The notes under the pieces: model-generated
Databases searched by the model: none
Told to the model about the DNA's origin: nothing
What the model saw: the letters and a program-made list of their open reading frames with translations, nothing else
Made by a program: the position numbers and the translations under genes
Shown: positions 44,449-53,700 of the stretch, piece after piece
How the letters are laid out: every line of letters begins with the position of its first letter
Numbering within the stretch: the stretch's first letter is position 1
Source: Corynebacterium oculi
GTDB lineage: Bacteria; Actinomycetota; Actinomycetes; Mycobacteriales; Mycobacteriaceae
Reading direction: 5' to 3'
Length of the DNA: 64,000 bases
Assembly (NCBI RefSeq): GCF_001412105.1
Contig: NZ_LKST01000001.1
Location: 744,001 to 808,000, forward strand

Positions 44449-44517
44449 TTGTGCGTGCCCTCACCCAAGGCTCTACAGTGTCATAGGAATTACCCCTCAA
44501 TAGCAAGGACGCTTCCT

Positions 44518-45759
44518 ATGGCTACTACCACACAGCGCCCGCCGCGCGGCATCGATGCCAGCTGGACCATCTCTTTGTTTGGTACCGCTGTGGGTGCCGG
44601 TATCCTTTTCTTACCCATCAACGCCGGGAGTTCCGGCGTGTGGCCGCTGCTGATCGCCACGCTGCTGATCGGCCCCATGACGTATTTTTCACACCGCGCC
44701 CTGGCCCGCATGGTGTGCGTATCGCCCCGCAAGGGTGAGGACATCACCGTGGTGGCCAGGGATTACTTTGGAGAGAAGATCAGCTGGGTGATTACCCTGC
44801 TGTATTTTGCCGCGATCTATCCCATCGTGTTGATCTACGGCGTGAGTATCACCAATACCGTCGATAGTTTGATCGTCAATCAATTGCACGGCCCGCAGAT
44901 TCCCCGCGCTCTGCTCTCCGGGCTGCTGGTGGGCGGCATGACGCTGATTTTGGTCTTTGGCCAGAAGATCATGCTCGCGGTCACCCAGGTGTTGGTCTAT
45001 CCCCTCATTTTCCTGCTGGGGGCCATTTCCCTGTATCTGATTCCGTCCTGGGATTTTCAGGGATTCTTCGGCGCGCCCGGCAAGGGGGTATGGGCCACCG
45101 TGGCGGTGGTGTGGTTGGTGATCCCGGTGTTGGTTTTTGCCTTTAATCATTCCCCGGCAATCTCTCAGTTCTCCCTGGCCATGCAGCGCAACCACGGGGA
45201 GAATGCCACCCGGCGCGCCTCCGTGGTACTGGCTTATACGGCCGTCTTACTCACGGTGTTCACCATGTTCTTCGTGTGGTCGTGTTCCCTGGCCCTGGGG
45301 ACGGAGGGTCTGAGCGCCGCCCGCGAGGCTAATCTTCCGGTGTTGTCGTATATGGCCAATGTGTTTAATAATCCGGTGCTCTCGTACCTCGCGCCGATCA
45401 TCGCCATCGCGGCAATTGTTTCTTCCTATTTCGGCCACGTCCTCGGCGCGGCGGAGGGCGCGCAGAGCATCGTGCGCGGGTTGGCCAAGCGGGATCTGGC
45501 GCAGCGTCCCCTGGAGCTGGGCGTATATGGGTTTATCTTCCTCACCACGTGGTTGGCGGCCATCATTAATCCCAGCGTCCTGGATCTCATCGAGACGCTC
45601 TCCGGCCCGGTGATCGCCGCCTTGTTGTACCTCATGCCCATGTATGCCATCGCCAAGGTGCCCGCGCTGGCGCCGTATCGCAGGCAGGCCTCCAACGTGT
45701 TCATCGTGGTGTCCGGCCTGGTGGCTATCAGCGCCATCGTGTTTAAGATCGTGGCGTGA
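44518..45759 (+). CDS. Serine/threonine-type amino acid permease (SdaC-like, HAAAP family)
   Basis: 413 residues and about 11 helices. It has the family N-terminus SWTISLFGTAVGAGILFLPINAG (about 14-36) with the Gly-rich helix break, then YFAAIYPIVLIYGVSITNTV, FNHSPAISQFSLAMQ (about 203) and the HVLGAAEGAQSIVRG segment. This fits H+-coupled serine or threonine uptake. The start at 44518 was chosen because the frame upstream (from 44449) has no family sequence. Its last 17 bp overlap a converging methyltransferase gene. Confidence 0.88.
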   Translation: MATTTQRPPRGIDASWTISLFGTAVGAGILFLPINAGSSGVWPLLIATLLIGPMTYFSHRALARMVCVSPRKGEDITVVARDYFGEKISWVITLLYFAAIYPIVLIYGVSITNTVDSLIVNQLHGPQIPRALLSGLLVGGMTLILVFGQKIMLAVTQVLVYPLIFLLGAISLYLIPSWDFQGFFGAPGKGVWATVAVVWLVIPVLVFAFNHSPAISQFSLAMQRNHGENATRRASVVLAYTAVLLTVFTMFFVWSCSLALGTEGLSAAREANLPVLSYMANVFNNPVLSYLAPIIAIAAIVSSYFGHVLGAAEGAQSIVRGLAKRDLAQRPLELGVYGFIFLTTWLAAIINPSVLDLIETLSGPVIAALLYLMPMYAIAKVPALAPYRRQASNVFIVVSGLVAISAIVFKIVA

Positions 45760-46330
45760 GCAGCGCCACCAGGAACTCCGAGTCCTCGGTAAAGGGGCGC
45801 AGGTCCCAGGTGGAGTAGCGCTGCTCCACCGCGAGGCCGGCGCCTCGGCAGGTGTCGAGGAAATCCGGAAATTCCCAACCGCGCCCGGCCCCGAAGCCCA
45901 CGGCGGCGCGCCCACCGGGCGCCAACGCCTGGGCGATGTTTCTCACCGCCGCCTCGCGCTGCTTGGGCGCGATAAACCCCATGACGTTACCGGCGCACAC
46001 CACCACGTCGTATTCCTCCCGCGGCAGCGGGTCTACCCCTATGTCTCCCACTTCCCAGGTGGCCTCGGGGTAGTCCTGGCGCGCGTAGTCGATGAGCACG
46101 GGGTCCAGGTCCACCCCGTGCACCCGGTGTCCGCGCCGGGCGAGCCAGCCGCCGATGCGCCCGGTACCGCAGCCGGCGTCGAGGATGCGGGCCTGGCGGG
46201 GCACCAGGGCGTCGATAAGCCGGGCCTCGCCAAAGATGTCCTTGCCGCTGGCGGCTATGCGGCGCCAGCGCTCGGCGTATTGCTGGGAGTGCTGGGGGTT
46301 GCGGGCGAGGATTTCCGTCCAGGTGTGCAT
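45743..46330 (-). CDS. Class I SAM-dependent methyltransferase, substrate unknown
   Basis: 195 residues with the SAM-binding motif ILDAGCGTGRIGGWLA (about 48), acidic loop VHGVDLDPVLIDYAR, DVVVCAGNVMGFI (about 108) and a NIAQALAPGGRAAVGFGAGRGW loop. It belongs to the small-molecule methyltransferase_25/11 group; substrate cannot be assigned. It starts 24 bp from the divergent corA and converges onto the permease gene with 17 bp overlap. Confidence 0.85.
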   Translation of the reverse strand: MHTWTEILARNPQHSQQYAERWRRIAASGKDIFGEARLIDALVPRQARILDAGCGTGRIGGWLARRGHRVHGVDLDPVLIDYARQDYPEATWEVGDIGVDPLPREEYDVVVCAGNVMGFIAPKQREAAVRNIAQALAPGGRAAVGFGAGRGWEFPDFLDTCRGAGLAVEQRYSTWDLRPFTEDSEFLVALLTPRS

Positions 46331-46354
46331 GGGGCCAGTGTAATCTGCTCAGTC

Positions 46355-47282
46355 ATGGATGTATGCCGTTCTTTCCGCAATGGTATCCCCGGCCCCTGCT
46401 CCGATGACGGGGACTTCACCTGGTTGGACCTCCAGGCCCCCGATAGCACCCGGATGGAGGAGGTGGCCCGCCGGTACGATCTCGACGAACTCATCGTGGA
46501 GGACGCGGTGGCCGCTCGGCAACGCCCCAAGGCGGAGGGGTATGATTCCCGCGTGCTTCTGGTCATGCGCACGGTGGCCTATACCGAGGAGCCCAGCGAT
46601 CCGCACCGGCGAGGTTCACCTCATCGTCGGCCCGGATTTCCTGCTGAGCGTGCGCCACGGGGCGCAGGTTCCGGGGATGCTCAACCGTCTAGACAGGCCG
46701 CTGGAGCTGGCCGATCACGGCCCCTTCTCCCTGGCCTGGGCGGTTTCGGACGTCATCGTGGAGGAATACCTGCGCATCTCCGATGAGTTGGAGCAGGATC
46801 TCAACGAGCTGGAGGAAAAGGTATTCGATCCCAGCGCGGATTTTCACATCGACGAGATTTATCAGCTCAAGCGCGAGGTGCTGGAGATGCGCCACAGCAT
46901 CGACGCCCTCCCCGCCGCGCTGTCTGCCCTCCTCACCCGGCACGGCGGCCTGCTGGGCAAGGAGGTTCGTTCTTATTTCCGCGATGTGGCGGACAATGCC
47001 ACCATCGCGCGCGATCGGGTGATCAGCCTGGATGAGCGGCTCAGCGCCCTCATCGACGCCGGGGCCGCCAAGATTTCCCTGCGCCAAAACCAGGACATGC
47101 GCAGGCTCTCTGTGCTGGCGGGCATGGTGGTGCTGCCCACCCTCATCGCGGGCATCTACGGCATGAACTTTGAGGACATGCCGGAACTGCACTGGGCGCT
47201 GGGATACCCCTTTGCCCTGGGGCTCATGGCTTTGTCCATGATCTTGGTGTGGTGGGTGTGCCGCAGGCGCGGTTGGGTTTAG
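46355..47282 (+). pseudogene. corA: CorA-family Mg2+/Co2+ channel, frameshifted
   Basis: The N-terminal cytosolic domain (DDGDFTWLDLQAPDSTRMEEVARRY, EDAVAARQRPKAEGY) is read in one frame up to VAYTEEPS. TGEVHLIVGPDFLLSVRHG and all the rest are in another. The break is at 46591-46607 and needs one base removed or two added (928 bp is not a multiple of three). The second half is complete: coiled helices, VLPTLIAGIYGMNFEDMPEL with the GMN selectivity motif, and a final helix with a WWVCRRRGWV end. The promoter looks leaderless (TAATCT at 46341-46346). Inactivation is probable, or a sequencing error. Confidence 0.83.
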
Positions 47283-47716
47283 CTGGCCAGCATGGTGCGC
47301 AGCCTTCCCAGCGCCACCAGCTTGCCCTCATGTTCCATGCGCACCTCCCATAGCTGGGTGCGTCGGCCCAGCTGAATGGCGGTGGCCTGGGCGGTCACCG
47401 TCCCGGAGGACACGGGCCGCAGGAAATCCGTGGTGTTGTTCACGCCCACGATGGGCTTGCCGCCCGTGGCCGCCAGGGCCGCGAGCGAGGCCACGCCCTC
47501 GGTGAGTACGCAGTAGATCCCCCCGTGTACCAGCCCCATCGGCTGCTTGTGGCGGCCGTCCACGTCCATCTCTGCGCGCACCCCGTCCGGGCCCACGGCG
47601 GTAAACCGAATCCCCAGGGCCGCCTCCGCGCCCTGCTCGGCGGAGTTGATGGCGTCCAGCGCCTCCTGCGGGAGGGACTTGCTCGAAGCCCATTGCATCA
47701 TCTCGGTGAAGTCCAT
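47279..47716 (-). CDS. PaaI-like hotdog-fold thioesterase
   Basis: 145 residues, a single hotdog domain. LGIRFTAVGPDGVRAEMDV, HKQPMGLVHGGIYCVLTEGVASLAA (about 60-85, with the His-Gly-Gly loop and catalytic Glu) and GVNNTTDFLRPVSSGTVTA are typical of the PaaI/YdiI acyl-CoA thioesterase group. In menaquinone producers such proteins can hydrolyse DHNA-CoA, but specificity is not shown by sequence. The ATG at 47716 begins the domain (MDFTEMM); upstream codons in frame lie in the gnd promoter. Confidence 0.85.
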   Translation of the reverse strand: MDFTEMMQWASSKSLPQEALDAINSAEQGAEAALGIRFTAVGPDGVRAEMDVDGRHKQPMGLVHGGIYCVLTEGVASLAALAATGGKPIVGVNNTTDFLRPVSSGTVTAQATAIQLGRRTQLWEVRMEHEGKLVALGRLRTMLAS

Positions 47717-47763
47717 CTCCCTATCCAAGCACTTTTCTTCGGGCTCGGGGTAGTGTTTTGGGC

Positions 47764-49212
47764 ATGACTGATACTTCGCAGGCACAGATCGGCGTCATCG
47801 GGCTCGCGGTGATGGGCTCCAACCTCGCCCGGAACTTTGCTCATCACGGGCACACGGTGGCCGTGTATAACCGCACCGCCGCCAAGACCCAGGACTTCAT
47901 GGGCATGTACGCCTCGGAGGGCACCTTCCTGCCCGCCGAGAGCATCGAGGAATTCGTGGCCTCGCTGGAGCGCCCGCGCCGCGCCATCATCATGGTGCAG
48001 GCCGGTGCCGCCACCGATGCCGTGATTAACCAGCTCGCGGACGCCATGGAGGAGGGGGACATCATCGTCGATGGTGGCAACGCCCTCTACACCGACACGG
48101 TGCGCCGGGAAAAGGAGATTTCCGCGCGCGGCCTGCACTTCGTGGGCACCGGCATCTCCGGCGGCGAGGAGGGCGCGCTCAACGGCCCCTCGATCATGCC
48201 CGGCGGCACGGCGGAGTCCTATGCCTCCCTCGGCCCCCTGCTGGAGGATATTTCCGCCAAGGTGGACGGCGCCCCCTGCTGCACTCACATCGGCCCGGAC
48301 GGGGCGGGGCACTTTGTCAAGATGGTGCACAACGGCATCGAGTACGCCGATATGCAGGTGATCGGCGAGGCCTACCACCTGCTGCGCTACGCCGCAGGCC
48401 TGGAGCCCGCGCAGATCGCGGAGATCTTCACCGAGTGGACCAAGGGGGACCTCAACTCTTACCTCATCGAGATCACCGCCGAGGTGCTCGCCCAGGTCGA
48501 TGCCGCCACCGGCGCCCCGCTTATCGACGTCATCGTGGACTCCGCAGGGCAAAAGGGCACCGGCCGATGGACGGTCAAGGCGGCCCTAGACCTGGGGATA
48601 CCCGTCACCGGCATCGGGGAGGCGGTTTTTGCCCGCGCCCTGTCCGGCGCGCGCACCCAGCGCGCCGCCGCCCGCGACCTTCCCTCCGGCGAGCTCACCA
48701 CCCTGGCGGACCTCGGCATCAATACCCAGGACTTCATCGAGGACGTGCGGCGCGCGCTGTACGCCTCCAAGATGGTGGCCTACGCCCAGGGCTTCGACGA
48801 GATTCAGGCGGGCTCGGCAGAGCACGGCTGGGGCGTGGATCCCCGCGACCTCGCCACCATCTGGCGCGGTGGCTGCATCATTCGCGCCAAGTTCCTCAAC
48901 CGGATCGTGGACGCCTATAACGATAATCCCCAGGTGGAATCCCTCCTGCTGGCGCCCTACTTCACCGAGGAAGTCTCCCGTTCCCTGGATTCCTGGCGCC
49001 GCGTGGTGGTCACCGCCACCCAGCTGGGCCTGCCCATCCCGGTCTTTGCCTCCTCTTTGTCCTACTACGACAGCCTGCGCTCCGAGCGCCTGCCCGCCGC
49101 CCTGATCCAGGGGCAGCGCGATTTCTTCGGCGCCCACAGCTACGAGCGCACCGATCGCCCCGGCCACTTCCACACCCTGTGGTCGGAGGATCGCTCCGAG
49201 GTGGAGTCCTAG
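47764..49212 (+). CDS. gnd: 6-phosphogluconate dehydrogenase, decarboxylating
   Basis: Oxidative pentose phosphate enzyme, 6-phosphogluconate + NADP to ribulose-5-P + CO2 + NADPH. The 482 residues start with the dinucleotide fold IGVIGLAVMGSNLARNFAHHG and the NADP-binding NRT. The substrate site is present as GISGGEEGALNGPSIMPGG and the catalytic GAGHFVKMVHNGIEY with Lys (about 187). The C-terminal all-helical domain ends with RTDRPGHFHTLW. TAGTGT (47751-47756) lies 7 nt before the ATG, so the transcript is probably leaderless. Confidence 0.97.
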   Translation: MTDTSQAQIGVIGLAVMGSNLARNFAHHGHTVAVYNRTAAKTQDFMGMYASEGTFLPAESIEEFVASLERPRRAIIMVQAGAATDAVINQLADAMEEGDIIVDGGNALYTDTVRREKEISARGLHFVGTGISGGEEGALNGPSIMPGGTAESYASLGPLLEDISAKVDGAPCCTHIGPDGAGHFVKMVHNGIEYADMQVIGEAYHLLRYAAGLEPAQIAEIFTEWTKGDLNSYLIEITAEVLAQVDAATGAPLIDVIVDSAGQKGTGRWTVKAALDLGIPVTGIGEAVFARALSGARTQRAAARDLPSGELTTLADLGINTQDFIEDVRRALYASKMVAYAQGFDEIQAGSAEHGWGVDPRDLATIWRGGCIIRAKFLNRIVDAYNDNPQVESLLLAPYFTEEVSRSLDSWRRVVVTATQLGLPIPVFASSLSYYDSLRSERLPAALIQGQRDFFGAHSYERTDRPGHFHTLWSEDRSEVES

Positions 49213-49224
49213 TAGAATCGCAGG

Positions 49225-50400
49225 GTGACTTCTTTCGCAGACCTCGGCCTCCCCGATCCTCTCACCCGCGCCCTGCGCGCCCAGGGGATCACCACCGCTT
49301 TCCCCATCCAGGCGGCCACGATCCCGGACATCCTCGCCGGGCGTGATCTTTTGGGCCGGGGCCCCACGGGCTCGGGCAAAACGTTTGCCTTTGGTCTGCC
49401 CATGCTCGCCAGGCTCGCCGGGTCCCCCTCCCGGCCCGGCCACCCCCGCGGCCTGGTGCTGGTTCCCACCAGGGAACTTGCGGCCCAGATCAAGGAACGC
49501 CTGGCCGATCCCGCCGCCGCCCTGGGCCTGCGAGTGCTCGACGTGGTGGGCGGGGTGAACATCAAGCGCCACAAGACGGCCCTGGCCTCCCCCGTGGATC
49601 TGCTGGTGGCCACCCCCGGGCGCGCCCAGGACCTCATCAATCAACGCGCGCTCTTCTTCGACTCCGTGCAGATCACCGCCTTGGACGAGGCGGATCAGAT
49701 GGCGGACATGGGCTTTTTGCCCCAGGTACGCCGACTGCTCGATCTCACCCCCTCGGGCCAGCGCCTGCTCTTTTCCGCCACCCTGGACGGGCAGGTCAAT
49801 ACCCTGGTCAAGCGCTACCTCACCAACCCCGCGGAGCACTCCACCGCCCCTGCCCAAGCGGCGGCGGACACCATGACCCACCACAAGTTCCTGGTGGGCA
49901 CCCGCGAGGCCCGCAACGAGGTTGTGCTGCGCATCGGCGCGCGCAAGGGCCGCACCATCATGTTCATGCGCACCAAGCACGGGGTGGATCGGCAGGTGAA
50001 AAAGCTCCAGCGCGCCGGGATCCAGGCCGCCGGGCTGCACGGGGATAAGGGCCAGTCCACCCGCACCAGGGCCCTGGCCGGGTTCTCCGATGGCTCCGTT
50101 CCCGTGCTCGTGGCCACGGACATCGCCGCGCGCGGCATCGACATCGGGGAGGTTTCCCTGGTGGTGCACGTGGATCCGCCCGCCGAGCACAAGGCCTATC
50201 TGCACCGCGCCGGGCGCACCGCGCGCGCCGGGCATAGTGGTACCGTGGTGACCCTCGTGATGGAGAACCAGGAGGACGAGGTGTCCCGCCTGTTGCGCAA
50301 GGCCGGTGTGGAGGCCCGGGAGGAAAGGGTCTCCCCCGATTCCCCCTCTTTGGCTAAGATCACGGGTGCACGTATCCCCACAAAGAAGGCTGGTGCCTAA
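49225..50400 (+). CDS. DEAD-box RNA helicase (short form)
   Basis: 391 residues, essentially only the two RecA cores. The Q motif ([10 protein letters not shown] to [11 protein letters not shown]), Walker A GPTGSGKT (about 46), PTRELAAQ (Ia), DEAD box [12 protein letters not shown] (about 155), SAT in LLFSATLDG, and motifs [18 protein letters not shown] and [12 protein letters not shown] are present. No RNA-binding C-terminal extension beyond a short basic tail. The start is GTG with TAGAAT (49213-49218) 6 nt upstream, a leaderless arrangement. It probably remodels structured RNA or ribosomal RNA. Confidence 0.93.
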   Translation: MTSFADLGLPDPLTRALRAQGITTAFPIQAATIPDILAGRDLLGRGPTGSGKTFAFGLPMLARLAGSPSRPGHPRGLVLVPTRELAAQIKERLADPAAALGLRVLDVVGGVNIKRHKTALASPVDLLVATPGRAQDLINQRALFFDSVQITALDEADQMADMGFLPQVRRLLDLTPSGQRLLFSATLDGQVNTLVKRYLTNPAEHSTAPAQAAADTMTHHKFLVGTREARNEVVLRIGARKGRTIMFMRTKHGVDRQVKKLQRAGIQAAGLHGDKGQSTRTRALAGFSDGSVPVLVATDIAARGIDIGEVSLVVHVDPPAEHKAYLHRAGRTARAGHSGTVVTLVMENQEDEVSRLLRKAGVEAREERVSPDSPSLAKITGARIPTKKAGA

Positions 50401-50423
50401 GAGGCCCTGTCGGGTCTACCACC

Positions 50424-51767
50424 ATGGACATATTTATTAGTATCCTCTCTCTCCTCGGCTTCGTGGTTCTCACGGCTAGCACGGGTTTGTTTGTGGCCAT
50501 TGAGTTCGCGCTCACCGGGGTGGAACGCTCCACCGTGGACAATCACGTCAAGGAGCGCGGTGACGCCTCCGCTCGCGCCGTGCAGCGGGATTTCCGCAAC
50601 CTTTCCTTCGTGCTCTCGGGGGCTCAGCTGGGCATCACCGTGACCACCCTGGCCACGGGGTTCTTGGCGGAGCCCATCTTGGCGCAGTACTTCACCCCCC
50701 TCTTGGAGTGGCTGGGGCTACCGGAGGGGTCCTCCTCCACGGTGGCCCTGGTGCTGGCCATGATCGTGGCCACGGTGCTCTCGATGGTCTTTGGGGAACT
50801 GGTGCCCAAGAACATCGCCATCACCATGCCGCTTCCGGTGGCGCGCTTTGTGGTGCACCCGGTGCACGTCTTTAACACGGCCTTCAAGTGGTTCATCAAC
50901 TTCCTCAACGTCGCGGCCAACTGGACGGTGCGCAAGATGGGCATCGAACCGGCCGACGAGCTTGCCTCCGCGCGTTCCCCCCAGGAGCTGGGTTCCCTGG
51001 TGCGCAACTCCGTGGGCGTGGGCGGCATCGACGCCGCCACGGCCGAGGTCTTGGAGGCCTCGTTGAAGTTCGGAGAGACCACGGCCGAGGAGTTGATGAC
51101 CCCTCGATCCACCGTGGACCTCCTTCAGGCGGAGGAAACCGTTCAGCACCTCATCGCGCTGAGCCTCGACACCGGCCACTCCCGGTTCCCGGTGGTCAAT
51201 GGCGATCTGGACGATACGCTCGGCGTGGTTCATGTCAAGGACGCCTTCTCCGTGCCCGGCGATCGGCGCACCGAGGTGACCGTGGGCTCCTTGGCCCGCA
51301 AGATCCCCGCCATCCCGGAGTCCCTGGGGGGAGACGCCGTGCTCAAGGCCGTGCGCTCGGCGGGCTCGCAGATGGTGCTGGTGGCCGACGAATACGGCGG
51401 CACCGCCGGGATCATCACCATCGAGGACGTGGTGGAGGAGATCCTGGGTGACGTGTATGACGAGCACGATGACCAGGTGGCCGAGCGGGACTTTCAGCGC
51501 TTTGGCACCAACTGGGAGGTTTCCGGGTTGGTGCGCACCGCCGAGCTATCCGAGGAGATCGGGTACCAGGCCCCCGAGGGGCCCTACGAGACCCTGGGCG
51601 GGCTGATTATGGCCCAGATGGGCCGGATTCCCACGGTGGGTGACGTGGTGTTGCTGCCGGGGGAGGGTCGCTGGATCGCTCGGGTCTCCGGCATGGACGA
51701 TCGCCGCATTGACCGGGTGATTCTCACCCCGGTCACGGAGGAGGAGGCAAAGGAGTACCAGCAATGA
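50424..51767 (+). CDS. CNNM/CorC-like membrane protein (hemolysin family, DUF21-CBS)
   Basis: 447 residues. An N-terminal DUF21 domain (about 1-190) with four helices and the motif VFGELVPKNIAI, then a tandem CBS pair (about 215-340: MTPRSTVDLLQAEETV, ADEYGGTAGIITIEDVVEEILG) and a C-terminal CorC/HlyC domain (RWIARVSGMDDRRIDRVIL). Proteins of this kind act in Mg2+ or Co2+ homeostasis; the hemolysin name is historical. It overlaps the following paralogue by 4 bp, so both are made together and may form a hetero-oligomer. Confidence 0.9.
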   Translation: MDIFISILSLLGFVVLTASTGLFVAIEFALTGVERSTVDNHVKERGDASARAVQRDFRNLSFVLSGAQLGITVTTLATGFLAEPILAQYFTPLLEWLGLPEGSSSTVALVLAMIVATVLSMVFGELVPKNIAITMPLPVARFVVHPVHVFNTAFKWFINFLNVAANWTVRKMGIEPADELASARSPQELGSLVRNSVGVGGIDAATAEVLEASLKFGETTAEELMTPRSTVDLLQAEETVQHLIALSLDTGHSRFPVVNGDLDDTLGVVHVKDAFSVPGDRRTEVTVGSLARKIPAIPESLGGDAVLKAVRSAGSQMVLVADEYGGTAGIITIEDVVEEILGDVYDEHDDQVAERDFQRFGTNWEVSGLVRTAELSEEIGYQAPEGPYETLGGLIMAQMGRIPTVGDVVLLPGEGRWIARVSGMDDRRIDRVILTPVTEEEAKEYQQ

Positions 51768-52813
51768 GTATTCTGACCACCATTTCCCTGATCGTGGCCC
51801 TGCTGCTGGCCAACGCATTCTTTGTGGCCAGCGAGTTTGCCCTCATCTCCTCGCGCAAGGATCGGATCGAGTCGCTCATCGCCCAGGGCCGCCCCGGAGC
51901 GCAGCGGGTGCTCTATGCCACCGAGCACCTTTCCCTCATGCTCGCCGGGGCGCAGTTTGGCATCACCCTGTGCTCCCTCGTCCTGGGCAAGGTGGCCGAG
52001 CCTGCGGTGGCACACTTCGTGGAGGAGCCCTTCAGCGCGCTGGGGGTGCCGGCCGATCTCATTCACCCCCTCTCGTTTGTCATCGCCCTGGCGATCATCA
52101 CGTTCCTGCACATTCTCTTCGGTGAGATGGTGCCCAAGAACATCGCCATCGCGGGCCCGGAGACCCTGGCCCTGTGGCTGGCCCCCGGCATCATCGGCTG
52201 GGTGCGCCTGACCAAGCCCATCATCGCGTTTTTGAACTGGGTGGCGCGCATCACCCTGCGCCTTTTTGGCGTCGAGCAAAAGGATGAGCTGGATTCCACC
52301 GTGGATCAAAACCAATTGGCCTCCATGATCGCGGAATCGCGGGCCGAGGGGTACCTTGACGCGGAGGAACACGCCCGCCTGAGCAAGGCGCTGCGCTCGG
52401 AGAACCGCAGCCTCAAGGAGGTGATGATCCCCCTGGAGGAGGTGCGCAGCCTGGATTATGGCCGCACCGGCCCCACCATCGGGGATCTGGAGGATCTTGT
52501 GCGCGAGACCGGCTTTTCGCGCTTCCCCGTCACCGGACGCGATGGCTCCTACCTCGGATACATTCACGTCAAGGACGTGCTGGGGTGGATGTCTGCCTCG
52601 TCCCCGCAGACGGTGATCCCGCGCACGGAGTTGCGCCCCCTGATCTTCGTGGATGGCCAGGAACCCCTCGACGAGGCCCTGCACACCCTGCACGTGCGCT
52701 CCGCGCACATGGCCCAGGTGCGCGATCGCGGGGAACTCATCGGGATCGTGGCCCTGGAGGATCTCATCGAGGAATACGTGGGCACGGTCACGGACTGGAC
52801 GCACGAGGAATAA
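51764..52813 (+). CDS. CNNM/CorC-like membrane protein, shorter paralogue
   Basis: 349 residues: DUF21 domain with four helices, ANAFFVASEFALISSRKDR at the start, FGEMVPKNIAIAGPETL, then a CBS pair (MIPLEEVRSLDYG, GYIHVKDVLGW, GELIGIVALEDLIEEYVG). It lacks the C-terminal CorC_HlyC domain of its upstream partner, as is common for the second gene of such tandem pairs. It starts in the upstream stop (ATGA overlap) and ends sharing one base with the next start. Confidence 0.9.
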   Translation: MSILTTISLIVALLLANAFFVASEFALISSRKDRIESLIAQGRPGAQRVLYATEHLSLMLAGAQFGITLCSLVLGKVAEPAVAHFVEEPFSALGVPADLIHPLSFVIALAIITFLHILFGEMVPKNIAIAGPETLALWLAPGIIGWVRLTKPIIAFLNWVARITLRLFGVEQKDELDSTVDQNQLASMIAESRAEGYLDAEEHARLSKALRSENRSLKEVMIPLEEVRSLDYGRTGPTIGDLEDLVRETGFSRFPVTGRDGSYLGYIHVKDVLGWMSASSPQTVIPRTELRPLIFVDGQEPLDEALHTLHVRSAHMAQVRDRGELIGIVALEDLIEEYVGTVTDWTHEE

Positions 52814-53685
52814 TGCTCTATCTCGCGCCCGAGCAGTGGCGGGCGGCCATGTCCGCCCACGAGCAGCGCGCCGACGCCCTCACCCGGGAGCACCGCGCGC
52901 GCCGACGCCGCCAAGAAAAGCACCCGGTTTTTGATTTTCTCTTCGATTACTATCAGGTGCGCCCCGGCCAGCTGCGCCGCTGGCACCCCGGCCTCGGCAC
53001 GGCGTTGCGCGGCCCCGCACCCCATGCCCAGTGGAAGGATTACTGCGGCACGGACGCGGTGGGCGTCGATACGCAGGCCTTCATGCGCCGCCGCGGGGAG
53101 GGGGTAGCCAAGATCGGGGAACTGCTCACCCGCTCCGCCCGACGCCCGGCGCACTTTGATTGCTTTGGTCTGCACGAGTGGGCGATGGTGTACCACGGCA
53201 CCCCGCGCCACGATCTTCCCCTGCGCCTGGGCGCCACCGGCACCAACGAGGTGGTGGAAAGCCACCAGCTGCGGTGCACGCATTACGATGCCTTCCGCTT
53301 TTTCACCCCGCCCGCGCGTCCCCTGAATCTCACGGTGCTCAGCCGGAAGAAGCAGGTCGAGCACGATCAATGCGGGTGCGTGCACGCCACGATGGATCTT
53401 TACAAGTGGGCGCATAAGCTCGGCCCCCTCGTGCCCGGACGGGTGCTTCTCGACGCCTTCGTGCTCGCCCGCAGCGCCCGCGTGTTAGACATGGAGGCCT
53501 CGCCCTACGACGTGCGCGGCCTGGGGTTTGGGGTGGTGCCCATCGAGACCACGGAGGGCAAGGCCGAATACGTGCGCCGTCAGCGCGAACTTGCCCGCAG
53601 CGCCCAGCCGATCCGGGAGGCCCTGGTGGAGATTATTGATAGAGTCAAAGAGGCTAAACTTCTAGCTAAAAGTGAGACTACCTAA
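52813..53685 (+). CDS. Conserved actinobacterial protein, often labelled 3-methyladenine DNA glycosylase
   Basis: 290 residues, soluble. Recognisable blocks are HPVFDFLFDYYQVRPGQLRRW (about 36-56), HFDCFGLHEWAMVYHG (about 117), SHQLRCTHYDAFRFFTPPARPLN (about 155) and ECGCVHATMDLYKWAHKL-like sequence (about 195), with several conserved His and Cys that could bind metal. Corynebacterial homologues carry the glycosylase label, but I see no helix-hairpin-helix of AlkA or Tag, so function should be regarded as unknown. The ATG overlaps the previous stop by one base. Confidence 0.7.
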   Translation: MLYLAPEQWRAAMSAHEQRADALTREHRARRRRQEKHPVFDFLFDYYQVRPGQLRRWHPGLGTALRGPAPHAQWKDYCGTDAVGVDTQAFMRRRGEGVAKIGELLTRSARRPAHFDCFGLHEWAMVYHGTPRHDLPLRLGATGTNEVVESHQLRCTHYDAFRFFTPPARPLNLTVLSRKKQVEHDQCGCVHATMDLYKWAHKLGPLVPGRVLLDAFVLARSARVLDMEASPYDVRGLGFGVVPIETTEGKAEYVRRQRELARSAQPIREALVEIIDRVKEAKLLAKSETT

Positions 53686-53700
53686 AGGGAGGGCTTCCGG

